A DNA stretch of 15,272 nucleotides from an uncultured Erysipelotrichaceae bacterium (GCA_937893115.1 CALBGK010000182.1:1-15272), one strand, 5' to 3'. Shown: positions 1-7,767, numbered from the stretch's first letter. Notes: generated from the sequence alone by a model not told the origin. Translations and numbers: made by a program.

Positions 1-1
1 A

Positions 2-1435
2 GACGATGTAAGCGTAGAAGCATACACCAATGACAGCTCAATCTTAAACCAAGAGATACTTTATTATAGTGATAAACCTATCCTTCAACATAAACTTTAC
101 TATGACCAAGAATTAGTTGCCGTAGTTGAAGATGTGGAATGGCTTAATAATGAGATCAATAAGATATATGAGACATCTTATGCTGAAGAATTCCCTAATA
201 CAAAGATGTCTTTAGGCCAAGACGTCTATATTGTCGATGAGTATGCCTACTATAAGACGGCTAATATCGATGAGGATATCTTAAATTATCTTGAAAATAA
301 TGATTTATTAGGTGTTGAGACAATAGCGATAGAATTTTCGACACGTGATGGTGTCTATGACATCATCTATATCGATGATATCAATAAGTTTTATGAAGCT
401 AGAGATCGATTTCTATTAAACTTTGTATCTGAAGAAGCTTTGACTTCTTTTAGAAATAATGAAGAAGTTACAATGTCATCGACCTATGGTTCGATTGAAA
501 CTGGTATGCGCATTGCCGAGACTATCACATCAAAGAAGGTAGTAGCTAATGCCGATGAAATCTTTACTGATGTAAATGAGATTTATGAATTCTTATGTTA
601 TGGACGCAATACAGAAAGAATATATCATACTGTTCAAGAGGGCGAGACCTTACAAGGTGTAGGTTTTAACTACAGTAACCTTTCGCCTTTACAGATTATG
701 ATGCTTAATCCTGACAAGATATATAATGTCGACCAAGTCTTAGAGCCAGGCATGGTTTTAAATGTAACTTACTTTGATTCACCTATTACTGTCTATGTGA
801 CTAAAGAGCGTCTGGCTCAAGAAGAAATCTTGCCAGAAGCTCCATTATATGTCGAAGACCCTGATATGTATGTCGATGAGACCAAGCTTATCTCCATGGA
901 ACAAAATGGTTCTCGAAATGTGTTGTATGAAGAAGTATGGGTCAACGGTGTCTTACAAGGTGCTAATATTCGTTCAGTCAATGTGACCCTAGAACCTATT
1001 CAAGGCGTTATTGCGGTTGGTACTATGGCTATACCTAATGTCGGTACAGGTAACTTTATGTGGCCAGTTGATAACCCACGCAAGACTTGTTTATGGGGCT
1101 GTTATATCGGGCATCAGGCATTAGATATCGAAAGTATGTATGATCGTTGGGGCAATGTTTATGCAGCCGATAATGGCACGGTTGTCGATGTATCTTTTGA
1201 TTCAATTGGCGGTAATCATATCACTATCGACCACAATAATGGCTATATGACCTATTATGGACACTTATCCACCACTGCTTATCCTGAGGTAGGTGAGACG
1301 GTTAGAAGAGGCCAGATAATTGGTTCTATTGGTGATACAGGTGTCGCGACAGGGCCGCATGTTCACTATGCCATGTACTATAATGGTGTCCTCATAGACC
1401 CTTGTAGTGTCTTAAATTGCGCTGTCATACCGTGA
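2..1435 (+). CDS. LysM-G5-M23 peptidoglycan endopeptidase, 5' end outside the window
   Basis: This is the C-terminal 477 residues of a secreted cell-wall hydrolase expected to cut peptide cross-links in peptidoglycan. The frame stays open to base 2, so the GTG at 134 is an internal codon and the true start lies upstream. A LysM-like module (about 623-772, beginning YHTVQEGETL) should bind glycan. A G5-like domain (about 821-1021) follows. The zinc metallopeptidase M23 domain (about 1055-1410) has the HxxxD ligands in HQALD (His codon 1112, Asp codon 1124) and the HxH pair in PHVHY (His codons 1358 and 1364). An intermediate His lies in YYGHL, so the catalytic set looks complete. Any signal peptide or membrane anchor is not visible. 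The stop is 12 bases before the HtrA gene, so the two are probably cotranscribed. The family call is firm; the exact bond cut is unknown. Confidence 0.93.
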   Translation, partial: DDVSVEAYTNDSSILNQEILYYSDKPILQHKLYYDQELVAVVEDVEWLNNEINKIYETSYAEEFPNTKMSLGQDVYIVDEYAYYKTANIDEDILNYLENNDLLGVETIAIEFSTRDGVYDIIYIDDINKFYEARDRFLLNFVSEEALTSFRNNEEVTMSSTYGSIETGMRIAETITSKKVVANADEIFTDVNEIYEFLCYGRNTERIYHTVQEGETLQGVGFNYSNLSPLQIMMLNPDKIYNVDQVLEPGMVLNVTYFDSPITVYVTKERLAQEEILPEAPLYVEDPDMYVDETKLISMEQNGSRNVLYEEVWVNGVLQGANIRSVNVTLEPIQGVIAVGTMAIPNVGTGNFMWPVDNPRKTCLWGCYIGHQALDIESMYDRWGNVYAADNGTVVDVSFDSIGGNHITIDHNNGYMTYYGHLSTTAYPEVGETVRRGQIIGSIGDTGVATGPHVHYAMYYNGVLIDPCSVLNCAVIP

Positions 1436-1447
1436 TGGGAGTAAAAT

Positions 1448-2497
1448 ATGTCGAAGAAACTATTTATCATCTTATTAGCAATCTTATTTATATGGAATAT
1501 CATTCTGAGTGTGGAATTATATAATCAGTCTTCTAAACCTAGCGGTGATATGACGGTTATCAATAATACCGTTGAAGGTTTTTCGACCGATTTGACCGAG
1601 GTCTTTAATGAAGTAAAGCCTTCTATTGTCACAGTTGATAATAACGGTATTCTCTCAAGTGGTTTTATCTATGCAAGTGATGTGACTACATATATTATTA
1701 CTGCTAATCATGGCATCAATAATGTCGATAATATCTATGTAATCTTTGATAATGGCATTAGATATAAGGCTAATTATATCGGTGGGGACGAAAAGAGCGA
1801 TATTGCCGTACTCGGTTTAGAATTGAGCTTTGATGTAAATCCTTTGAATCTAGGCGATGCTTCTTATCTATCTGAAGGTGAATTTCTCATTTCTTTTGGC
1901 ACAGCTGGTGCCATTGAATATAAGGCTACCGCTTCATTAGCTTTGCTCAATGACAATGAATGTGTCGTTGAGCGTACAATACGCAATGATGAAGGTTACA
2001 GTCGCTACTATCAAACCATTGTGCAACTAACATCGACCATTAATCCAGGTATTAGCGGCGGTCCTGTTGTCAATATGGCTGGAGATGTCGTGGCTGTCAA
2101 TCTCATGAGTGATGAAGAAGCTAGTGGCGTCTTATTAGCTATGAGCATCAATGAAGTAAAATTAGTTGCAGATAGTATCATCAATAAAAGTCAGGTTACT
2201 AAACAAGAATTCGGCATTAAAGGTAGCAGTATCAATGAATTAGAGAATTATGAAAAATCAGCTCTAGGTATCAGTTTAGATATCATCGAAGGCTATTATG
2301 TTGAAGATATCATCGATGAAAGCTTCGCCAGTGAGATAGGTCTTATGCCTGGAGACATCATTACGATGATTAATGAATATGTGATAGCTGATTACACTGA
2401 CATCATGGAAGTACAATATCAAACAATTGAAAACTATAACTTTACTGTGATTAGAGCTAATGAGACTATAAATTTAACTGGTGCCAACAATGATTAA
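1448..2497 (+). CDS. Membrane-anchored HtrA/DegP-type serine protease (S1C) with PDZ domain
   Basis: A surface quality-control protease of 349 residues. Residues 4-24 form one hydrophobic N-terminal anchor, which places the enzyme outside the membrane. The trypsin-like domain covers about 45-245 and has a full triad: His88 in TANHG, Asp118 in KSDIAVL and Ser203 in NPGISGGP. The usual family motif is NPGNSGGP, so Asn is replaced by Ile one residue before the Ser. A single PDZ domain fills about 270-345, with the typical GLMPGDIITMINEY segment. The start has a GGGAG Shine-Dalgarno about 7 bases upstream. The 3' end overlaps rlmH by 8 bases. HtrA next to rlmH is a recurring arrangement in Firmicutes, and the hydrolase upstream fits an envelope-maintenance role. 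The family is certain; which HtrA paralog this is cannot be decided. Confidence 0.93.
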   Translation: MSKKLFIILLAILFIWNIILSVELYNQSSKPSGDMTVINNTVEGFSTDLTEVFNEVKPSIVTVDNNGILSSGFIYASDVTTYIITANHGINNVDNIYVIFDNGIRYKANYIGGDEKSDIAVLGLELSFDVNPLNLGDASYLSEGEFLISFGTAGAIEYKATASLALLNDNECVVERTIRNDEGYSRYYQTIVQLTSTINPGISGGPVVNMAGDVVAVNLMSDEEASGVLLAMSINEVKLVADSIINKSQVTKQEFGIKGSSINELENYEKSALGISLDIIEGYYVEDIIDESFASEIGLMPGDIITMINEYVIADYTDIMEVQYQTIENYNFTVIRANETINLTGANND

Positions 2498-2954
2498 GAT
2501 AGTAGCTGTCGGCAAGATAAAAAGTAATTCTTTAAATGCTTTGATCAATGGTTATTTAAAGAAGATAAGTGCTTATCATAAAATAGAATTAATCGAAGTA
2601 AAAGATGAAGCCATTGTCGCCAATGATAGTAATGAAACTATATTAGATAAAGAGGCCACTAGAGTCTTAAAACAAATAAAAGATGATGAATATGTCATCG
2701 TCCTAGACTTACATGGTGAGATGATAAGCTCAGAAGAATTGGCAAACAAGATGGATAAGCTCTTTGCCTCATATAGCAAAATAACCTTTGTGATAGGGGG
2801 ATCACTAGGTTTAGGCAAAGATATCATTAAGCGCAGCAACTATCGTTTGAAGCTATCACCCATGACTTTTTTGCATAGTATGACTAGACTTATTATTTTA
2901 GAACAGATATATCGAAGCTTTAAAATAAATAATCATGAAACATATCACAAGTGA
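2490..2954 (+). CDS. rlmH: 23S rRNA (pseudouridine-1915-N3)-methyltransferase RlmH
   Basis: RlmH is a small SPOUT-class enzyme that uses SAM to methylate pseudouridine 1915 in helix 69 of 23S rRNA, on assembled 70S ribosomes. The 154 residues match the usual family length of about 155-160. The N-terminus MIKIVAVGKIK and the SAM-knot segment FVIGGSLGLG are characteristic, as is the C-terminal YHK. I chose ATG 2490 over GTG 2481 because family members start directly at the MxIxIxxVGK strand. No strong Shine-Dalgarno is visible; the start lies inside the upstream htrA gene, which suggests translational coupling. One oddity is MTFLHSMTR, where relatives usually have a Pro before the His (as in TFPHQ). 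The function is very likely retained. Confidence 0.95.
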   Translation: MIKIVAVGKIKSNSLNALINGYLKKISAYHKIELIEVKDEAIVANDSNETILDKEATRVLKQIKDDEYVIVLDLHGEMISSEELANKMDKLFASYSKITFVIGGSLGLGKDIIKRSNYRLKLSPMTFLHSMTRLIILEQIYRSFKINNHETYHK

Positions 2955-2979
2955 TAGCTGTAATCGTTTTCAATATTTA

Positions 2980-3008
2980 TTGAATTATAGGCCTTAATGT
3001 ATTAGAAT
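2980..3008 (+). promoter_or_regulatory. Probable sigma-A promoter for ptsH
   Basis: TTGAAT at 2980-2985 and TAGAAT at 3003-3008 are separated by exactly 17 bases in the short gap between rlmH and the HPr gene. Transcription would start near 3015 and give a leader of about 24 bases that contains the AGGAGG ribosome site at 3022-3027. This is a pattern match only. Confidence 0.5.
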
Positions 3009-3038
3009 AAGAATTGAGATTAGGAGGATATATTATTT

Positions 3039-3305
3039 ATGGTAGAACTAAAGGTTGTAGTAATCGACCCCGTTGGACTACATGCTCGTCCTGCAACTGT
3101 AGCTGTTAATGCAGCAAGCAAGTTTAAAAGCGATGTGAAAGTAACATACAAAGATAGAACGGTTAATATGAAATCTATCATGGGTGTGATGTCATTAGGT
3201 ATTCCTACGCAGTCAGAAATCGTTATTACTTGCGATGGCGAAGATGAAGAAGTAGCTGTTCACACGATCGAAGAAATCTTAAAAACACAAAAAGTTATTG
3301 CATAA
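3039..3305 (+). CDS. ptsH: Phosphocarrier protein HPr of the PTS
   Basis: HPr relays phosphate from Enzyme I to the sugar-specific EIIA proteins of the phosphotransferase system. Its 88 residues match the family length. His15 lies in GLHARPA and is the phosphorelay residue. Ser46 in NMKSIMGV is the site of HPr kinase, so the protein should also serve as the CcpA corepressor in catabolite repression. The Shine-Dalgarno AGGAGG lies 11 bases before ATG. The gene has its own promoter and a terminator-like hairpin and is not followed by ptsI, so it appears to be a stand-alone ptsH. The identification is firm. Confidence 0.98.
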   Translation: MVELKVVVIDPVGLHARPATVAVNAASKFKSDVKVTYKDRTVNMKSIMGVMSLGIPTQSEIVITCDGEDEEVAVHTIEEILKTQKVIA

Positions 3306-3325
3306 TATTAGTATAGTAAAAGATT

Positions 3326-3354
3326 AAGGGAGGTTGTGTCTCCCTTTTATTTAT
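3326..3354 (+). terminator. Intrinsic terminator after ptsH
   Basis: The 7-bp stem AAGGGAG/CTCCCTT (3326-3332 with 3340-3346) has a 7-base loop and is followed by TTATTTATT. It ends only a few bases before the ribosome site of the phosphoglucomutase gene. No good promoter is visible between the two, so some read-through is likely. Confidence 0.75.
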
Positions 3355-3366
3355 TGAAGGAGCAAT

Positions 3367-5046
3367 ATGACATACTTAGATAATTTAAATTATTGGAAGA
3401 ATCATCCCAATCTGGATGAAGAGTTGAGAAGAGAATTAATTACTCTAGATGATAAACAGCTAGAGGATGCCTTTTATACTGATGTGAAATTCCAGACAGC
3501 TGGTATGAGAGGGCTCATGGGGGTGGGTACCAATCGTATCAATATTCATACTATTCGTAAAGCCACGATGGGTTTTATCAGCTACTTAAAGATCATAAGT
3601 GATCATCCTTCAGTAGCCATATCATATGATAATCGTAAAGATTCAAGGAAGTTTGCCTATGATTGTGCCGCATTATTAGCTAGTCATAATATTAAATCAT
3701 ATGTTGCATCTTCGCTTAGACCCACACCTGAACTATCATTCATGGTACGTTATTACGGTTGTGATGGCGGAATTATGATCACGGCCAGTCATAATCCTAA
3801 AGAATATAATGGCTATAAATTATATGATGCCAATGGTTGTCAATTAATTCCTGAACTAGCTGCTAAGGTGATTGATGAAATCGATAAGATAGCCGATCCT
3901 CTATCGATTGTTCCTGATAATATCGATGAGTCTTTAATCAATGAAGTAGATGATGAGGTAGATGAGGCCTATTATGAAAAGGTACTATCGATAAGATTAC
4001 ATAAGGATGTAAATAAAGACTTTGCGATTGCTTTTTCACCTGAACATGGCGCTAGCCATAAACCAGTTGTCGATTGTTTAAAATTGGCTGGCTACAAGGT
4101 GGAAAAAGTAGAATCACAATGCATCCCTGATCCTGCTTTCTCTAATACTAAGACACCTAATCCTGAAGAGGCTGGCGCTTATGAAGAAGTGCTCAAACTA
4201 GCTAGAGAAAAGAAAGCAGAATTGATATTAGTTTGTGACCCTGATGGCGATAGAATGGGTGTAGGTATCTTAGACCATGATGACTATATCATCTTTAATG
4301 GCAATCAAACTGGCGCTTTACTATTAGAATATATCCTTCATTCACATAAAGAATTAGGCATTAAGGTTGATTCACCTGTCATGTTTAATACGATAGTTAC
4401 TAGTGATATTGGTGAAGCCGTCGCTTCATATTATGGTGTAGAGACCGAAAAGACCTTAACTGGATTCAAATATATCGGTGATAAAGTTGCGAAATATGAG
4501 AAGAATCATGAAAAGACTTATGTCTTTGGCTATGAAGAATCTTACGGTTCATTGATTTCACCATTTGTGCGTGATAAGGACGCCACCCAAGCTTGTCTAA
4601 TGTTGAGCGAAGCTTGCGCCTACTATCGCGAAAAGGGCAAGACATTAAAAGATGTTCTTGATGAGATATATGCAAGACTTGGAACTTACCAAGATTCTCA
4701 ATTATCTATCAGCCTCCCTGGTCAAGATGGTGCTATGCGCTTAAAAGAAATCATGTCTGAGACTAGGGCCAATCCAATTAAAGAAATAGATGGTAATCCT
4801 CTTGTGAAATGGGAAGATTACTTAGAGAGAAAGACATATGTCGGTAGTGAGGTTAAGCCACTAGAGGGCTTTGACAAGGCTGATGTGCTCAAATATTATT
4901 TCGCTGATGGTTCTTTCATTGCCATTCGTCCAAGCGGCACTGAACCTAAGTGTAAAGTATACTTCTCTATCAAAGATGAAAGTGCAGAAAAAGCTAATGA
5001 AAAGATGGAGAGATATAAAGCGTATATGGGTGAGCTTTTAAGATGA
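3367..5046 (+). CDS. pgcA: Alpha-phosphoglucomutase / phosphomannomutase family (PgcA type)
   Basis: The enzyme interconverts glucose-6-phosphate and glucose-1-phosphate, feeding UDP-glucose, glycolipid and wall-polymer synthesis, and possibly acts on mannose phosphates too. All four signatures of the alpha-D-phosphohexomutase superfamily are present in order: the phosphoserine loop TASHNPKEYNG with Ser141, the Mg2+ site DPDGDRMG with Asp291, Asp293 and Asp295, the sugar-recognition loop GYEES at 388-392, and the phosphate-binding RPSGTEPK at 521-528. At 559 residues it is slightly shorter than Bacillus PgcA (about 580). ATG 3367 is preceded by GAAGGAG at 7-8 bases. The stop overlaps the next start as ATGA. 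Substrate preference cannot be settled from sequence; the GYEES loop and the overall form favour phosphoglucomutase. Confidence 0.93.
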   Translation: MTYLDNLNYWKNHPNLDEELRRELITLDDKQLEDAFYTDVKFQTAGMRGLMGVGTNRINIHTIRKATMGFISYLKIISDHPSVAISYDNRKDSRKFAYDCAALLASHNIKSYVASSLRPTPELSFMVRYYGCDGGIMITASHNPKEYNGYKLYDANGCQLIPELAAKVIDEIDKIADPLSIVPDNIDESLINEVDDEVDEAYYEKVLSIRLHKDVNKDFAIAFSPEHGASHKPVVDCLKLAGYKVEKVESQCIPDPAFSNTKTPNPEEAGAYEEVLKLAREKKAELILVCDPDGDRMGVGILDHDDYIIFNGNQTGALLLEYILHSHKELGIKVDSPVMFNTIVTSDIGEAVASYYGVETEKTLTGFKYIGDKVAKYEKNHEKTYVFGYEESYGSLISPFVRDKDATQACLMLSEACAYYREKGKTLKDVLDEIYARLGTYQDSQLSISLPGQDGAMRLKEIMSETRANPIKEIDGNPLVKWEDYLERKTYVGSEVKPLEGFDKADVLKYYFADGSFIAIRPSGTEPKCKVYFSIKDESAEKANEKMERYKAYMGELLR

Positions 5047-5636
5047 TAGATGATATAAAAGACTATGCCAAGGTTAATAGAGTTCCCATCATTAAAGATG
5101 GTGGGCTAGAATTTCTATTACAGAAGATAGAAGAATATGATGCCAAAAATATCTTAGAGCTAGGGACGGCAATCGCTTATTCGGCCATCAATATGGCAAG
5201 GCTAAGTAAGGACATCCAAATCGATACGATTGAAAGAGATGAAAAATTATATCATGAAGCTTTGATCAATATTGAAAAGGAAGGTCTTAGTGAACAAATA
5301 CATCCCTATTTTATGGACATCAAAGATTTTAAGACAGATAAGATTTACGACTTGATCTTTGTCGATGCAGCTAAGGGCCAATACTACAATTATCTTGAGC
5401 AGTTTTATAATAATTTAAAAACTGGTGGTGCCTACTTTTTTGACAATTTGGTATTTCACGATATGATATATGATGTCGATAGTATCAAGAATAGAAATAC
5501 GCGACAACTGGTTAAAAAAATACTTAAATTTCGCCATATTGTACAAGATGACACTCGTTTTGATATAATATTAAGAGATGATATCGGAGACGGAGTCTGC
5601 GTATTAATAAAAAAGGAGATTAAAAATGAAGGTTAA
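5043..5636 (+). CDS. trmR: SAM-dependent O-methyltransferase, TrmR-like (tRNA 5-hydroxyuridine-34)
   Basis: A class I methyltransferase of the catechol-O-methyltransferase-like family. The best match is TrmR (YrrM), which methylates 5-hydroxyuridine at tRNA position 34. The N-terminal segment ending NRVPIIKDGG and the SAM motif ILELGTAIAYSAI (37-49) are diagnostic. FVDAAKGQY provides Asp108 and Lys111, and FFDNL provides Asp134-Asn135; these correspond to the metal-binding and catalytic positions of the family. At 197 residues it is somewhat shorter than typical relatives (about 210-220). Translation is coupled to pgcA by a 4-base ATGA overlap. In many Firmicutes the gene sits beside U32-peptidase genes that make the hydroxyuridine; here it sits between a mutase gene and an unknown acidic protein. 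The fold is certain, the tRNA role likely. Confidence 0.8.
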   Translation: MIDDIKDYAKVNRVPIIKDGGLEFLLQKIEEYDAKNILELGTAIAYSAINMARLSKDIQIDTIERDEKLYHEALINIEKEGLSEQIHPYFMDIKDFKTDKIYDLIFVDAAKGQYYNYLEQFYNNLKTGGAYFFDNLVFHDMIYDVDSIKNRNTRQLVKKILKFRHIVQDDTRFDIILRDDIGDGVCVLIKKEIKNEG

Positions 5637-6921
5637 AAATTTAGTTTTATTTGGTTTTATCCTTTCAGCCATTTCATATCTGTCTAAACAGATTGAAGAA
5701 GAAAATGACGATGAACAGAAATTCTTTTCGGAATTAGAGGATATCGACTTGCAACAAGTCAAAGATGAACTTGGTTCTAAGTTAGAAAAGGCCATCGTAG
5801 AATTTGGTGATGTAGTTGGTTCTATTGCCAAGATTGGTAGTGATGCCTTTGACAAGTTTTTAAACGATGCCAGTGAAGATTTAGAGAAAGAAGAATATGT
5901 CGAGAAACTTAAAGAAGCTATCGCTTTTAAGGAAGAAAAAGATAATGTCGAAAATGATGCTTTAGAAGTATCTAGTACTACTTTTGACGACTTATTGAAT
6001 GTCATCGAAGAAGCAGTAGCTGATGAAGTCGAAGAAGTTCAAGAAGAAGATAAAGCTGAGGAAGTTCAAGAAGAAGCGGCAGAAGAAGAGCCGAGTGAAG
6101 AAGAATCATTATGGCATAATGCTAGCTTTAACTATGATGACTTAATCCAAGATTTAAAAGATACTTTAAATTCTTTTGATTTGGGTGAAGATGAAACTAA
6201 AGAAGAAGTAGTCGAAGAACCTGAACCTATAGTAGAAGAAGAAGTTGAGACAGAAGATATCTCAGAAGAAGCTAATGATGTATACAATATTGTTAAGGAA
6301 GCTGCTTCTAAACCAAATGAAGAAAAAGAGATTGAAGACCTCTTTGAAGACTTGTTAGTGGATACAAAAGTTAAGGCTCAAAAAGAAGTGGATAAAGATG
6401 AAATTGATGCCATCTTCCAAGAGATACTAGACCAAGAAAATGGTGAAGAAGAAAAAGAAGCAGAAGCAGAAGCTGAAACTGAAGAAGTTCAAGATGAAGA
6501 GGACTACCTTCAAGATTTAATCGATGATATGCAAGAAGAAATCGAAGCTGAACAAGAAGAGGAAGCTAAACCAGATATCTATGATCAAATCAATGAATTA
6601 TACCCATATCTGACCAAGAACTTTGTTCGCTCAGTATATGATTTAAAACAGACCATAGCTGATGAATATCCATATGATAAAGATGTCATCGTCTTACACC
6701 GTGTATCTTTCAATAATCTAGAAGATCTCCAGCAATTCGTCGAAATAGTTACTAATCACAACTATGGTGTCAATGTCGATGAAAAGAAGATGATAGTAGA
6801 CTTATTCAAGTTATATCGCAACAGTGATGGTAAGATATTGACTAATATCTTTGAAATCGCTAATCAAGCCAGATTATTGCATGGCGAATATGAGGGTTAC
6901 CGCGTAGAAGTAGAAGAGTAG
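5626..6921 (+). CDS. Highly acidic protein of unknown function with short hydrophobic N-terminus and conserved-looking C-terminal domain
   Basis: I do not recognise this 431-residue protein. Residues 5-19 form a short hydrophobic segment after Lys2 and Lys4, which could be a signal anchor although it is short for a membrane span. Residues 23-315 are dominated by Glu and Asp and should be largely disordered or helical. Embedded in this stretch are at least five short amphipathic patches: TFDDLLNVIEEAV (119-131), NYDDLIQDLKDTL (169-181), EIEDLFEDLLVD (235-246), EIDAIFQEILDQ (259-270) and DYLQDLIDDMQEEI (293-306). Residues 316-431 are of ordinary composition and look folded. The Shine-Dalgarno AAGGAG is 7-8 bases upstream. 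The start overlaps trmR by 11 bases and the stop is 3 bases before the SH3b gene, so these genes are probably coexpressed. A scaffold or envelope-linked adaptor role is speculation. Confidence 0.8.
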   Translation: MKVKNLVLFGFILSAISYLSKQIEEENDDEQKFFSELEDIDLQQVKDELGSKLEKAIVEFGDVVGSIAKIGSDAFDKFLNDASEDLEKEEYVEKLKEAIAFKEEKDNVENDALEVSSTTFDDLLNVIEEAVADEVEEVQEEDKAEEVQEEAAEEEPSEEESLWHNASFNYDDLIQDLKDTLNSFDLGEDETKEEVVEEPEPIVEEEVETEDISEEANDVYNIVKEAASKPNEEKEIEDLFEDLLVDTKVKAQKEVDKDEIDAIFQEILDQENGEEEKEAEAEAETEEVQDEEDYLQDLIDDMQEEIEAEQEEEAKPDIYDQINELYPYLTKNFVRSVYDLKQTIADEYPYDKDVIVLHRVSFNNLEDLQQFVEIVTNHNYGVNVDEKKMIVDLFKLYRNSDGKILTNIFEIANQARLLHGEYEGYRVEVEE

Positions 6922-6924
6922 TTT

Positions 6925-7563
6925 ATGGACGAAAATAATAAGAAAGATTCTTTTGATATTCCATCCTTTGTCAATAAAAAGGGACAATATGTAACTGAAG
7001 AAGACAATGATATCGATATGTCAGTATTTCAGTTAGATGAGGATGAACAAGAAGAGCTCAGAAATACTAAAAGGCCTAAAAGAGAAAGAAATAATGCGCC
7101 TATCATCATTCTGGCTGTCATCGCTATTTTAGTTGCAGCTAGTGGTATAGCCTTTGGAGTTCATATCTATAATGCTAAACAAGAGGAACAATTGCGTTTA
7201 GAAGAAGAAAAGAAAAAGGAAGAGGAAGCTCAAAAGGCCGCTGAGGAACAAAAACGTAAAGAAGAAGAGGAAGCTGCAGCTTTAGAAGCGGAAAGACAAA
7301 AAAATCTTGGAAATTATATGGTTCAAGTAAATGTCCGCTTGAGAACGCAAGCTACTACCGACAGCGATATAGTCGACTATGATTCTTTACCTGATAGCTT
7401 AAAGGAGCAGATTAGCGAATCGATGTTACCAGAAGGCATAGTAGTAGAAGTACTAGAATATGTCGATGACACTTCTAAGAATATGAAGTGGGGAAGAATT
7501 GCTGACAATGTCTGGTTCTGTATCCAAAATGGTGAAGATGTCTACGCTGTAAAAGAGAATTAA
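6925..7563 (+). CDS. Single-pass membrane protein with coiled coil and extracellular SH3b-like domain
   Basis: This 212-residue protein has a cytoplasmic acidic N-terminus (1-48), a basic stop region KRPKRER (49-55), one membrane span at about 59-80, a charged coiled-coil stalk at about 84-127 and an SH3b-like domain at about 131-206. The SH3b call rests on VQVNVRLRTQATTDSDIV, then EGIVVEVLEYVDD and MKWGRIADNVWFCI. About 20 residues more than usual separate the first strand from the second half. SH3b domains often bind cell-wall peptides, so the protein probably tethers something inside the cell to the wall. It follows the acidic protein by 3 bases with no clear Shine-Dalgarno and ends at a strong terminator, so it is the last gene of this operon. 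The specific function is unknown. Confidence 0.82.
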   Translation: MDENNKKDSFDIPSFVNKKGQYVTEEDNDIDMSVFQLDEDEQEELRNTKRPKRERNNAPIIILAVIAILVAASGIAFGVHIYNAKQEEQLRLEEEKKKEEEAQKAAEEQKRKEEEEAAALEAERQKNLGNYMVQVNVRLRTQATTDSDIVDYDSLPDSLKEQISESMLPEGIVVEVLEYVDDTSKNMKWGRIADNVWFCIQNGEDVYAVKEN

Positions 7564-7569
7564 ACTTGT

Positions 7570-7600
7570 AAGGTTCTAGGAAACTAGAGCCTTTTATTTT
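7570..7600 (+). terminator. Strong intrinsic terminator after the SH3b gene
   Basis: A 10-bp stem (7570-7579 with 7584-7593, one G-U pair) is closed by a GAAA tetraloop and followed by TTATTTT. It lies 6 bases past the stop codon. Confidence 0.9.
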
Positions 7601-7621
7601 GGCTATAATTGTTTAAATTTT

Positions 7622-7650
7622 ACTAGGCTGAGAGGTCCTAGTTTTTATTA
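7622..7650 (+). terminator. Second hairpin with T-tract in tandem
   Basis: ACTAGG (7622-7627) pairs with CCTAGT (7637-7642) across a 9-base loop and is followed by TTTTATTA. It could be a backup terminator for the upstream operon. The stem is only 6 bp. Confidence 0.5.
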
Positions 7651-7652
7651 AC

Positions 7653-7670
7653 TTTAAACAGATGTTTAAA
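7653..7670. repeat. Perfect palindrome TTTAAACA-GA-TGTTTAAA upstream of the pot promoter
   Basis: TTTAAACA (7653-7660) and TGTTTAAA (7663-7670) are perfect inverted repeats around a 2-base centre. A third copy of TGTTTAAA lies at 7610-7617. The half-site resembles the TGTTTAGT half-site of the palindrome at 7775-7793, so it may be a second regulator site. Confidence 0.5.
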
Positions 7671-7717
7671 AGAATGAAAAATATGCGATAAAAAGTATAT
7701 TTTTTCATAAAAATCTA

Positions 7718-7745
7718 TTGCATTTTATGTAAGCTTTAATATAAT
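7718..7745 (+). promoter_or_regulatory. Probable sigma-A promoter of the xre-potABCD operon
   Basis: TTGCAT at 7718-7723 and a consensus TATAAT at 7740-7745 are 16 bases apart. The 11-base word TTTAATATAAT occurs here (7735-7745) and again at 7755-7765, so a second overlapping -10 is possible, but it lacks a good -35. The region from 7677 to 7704 is extremely AT-rich. Confidence 0.6.
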
Positions 7746-7767
7746 AGAACTTGGTTTAATATAATTG

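Noticed and set aside
134..136. GTG at 134 as the start of the M23 peptidase
   Set aside because: The same frame is open to base 2 with ordinary coding sequence and there is no ribosome site before 134, so the gene begins outside the window.
2481..2489. GTG at 2481 as the rlmH start
   Set aside because: It would add only three residues before the conserved MIKIVAVGK start seen in the family; ATG 2490 fits better.
2576..2839. Open - strand frame opposite rlmH (87 codons)
   Set aside because: It lies entirely within rlmH, has no ribosome site or recognisable protein, and is a shadow of the real gene.
5604..6005. Open - strand frame of 133 codons opposite the acidic protein
   Set aside because: The Ser/Phe/Lys-rich product is the reverse complement of Glu/Asp-rich codons and overlaps the trmR end; it is a composition artefact.
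7677..7704. AAAAATAT/ATATTTTT inverted repeat as a regulatory hairpin
   Set aside because: The stem is made only of A-T pairs with a 12-base loop; AT-rich upstream promoter DNA explains it better.
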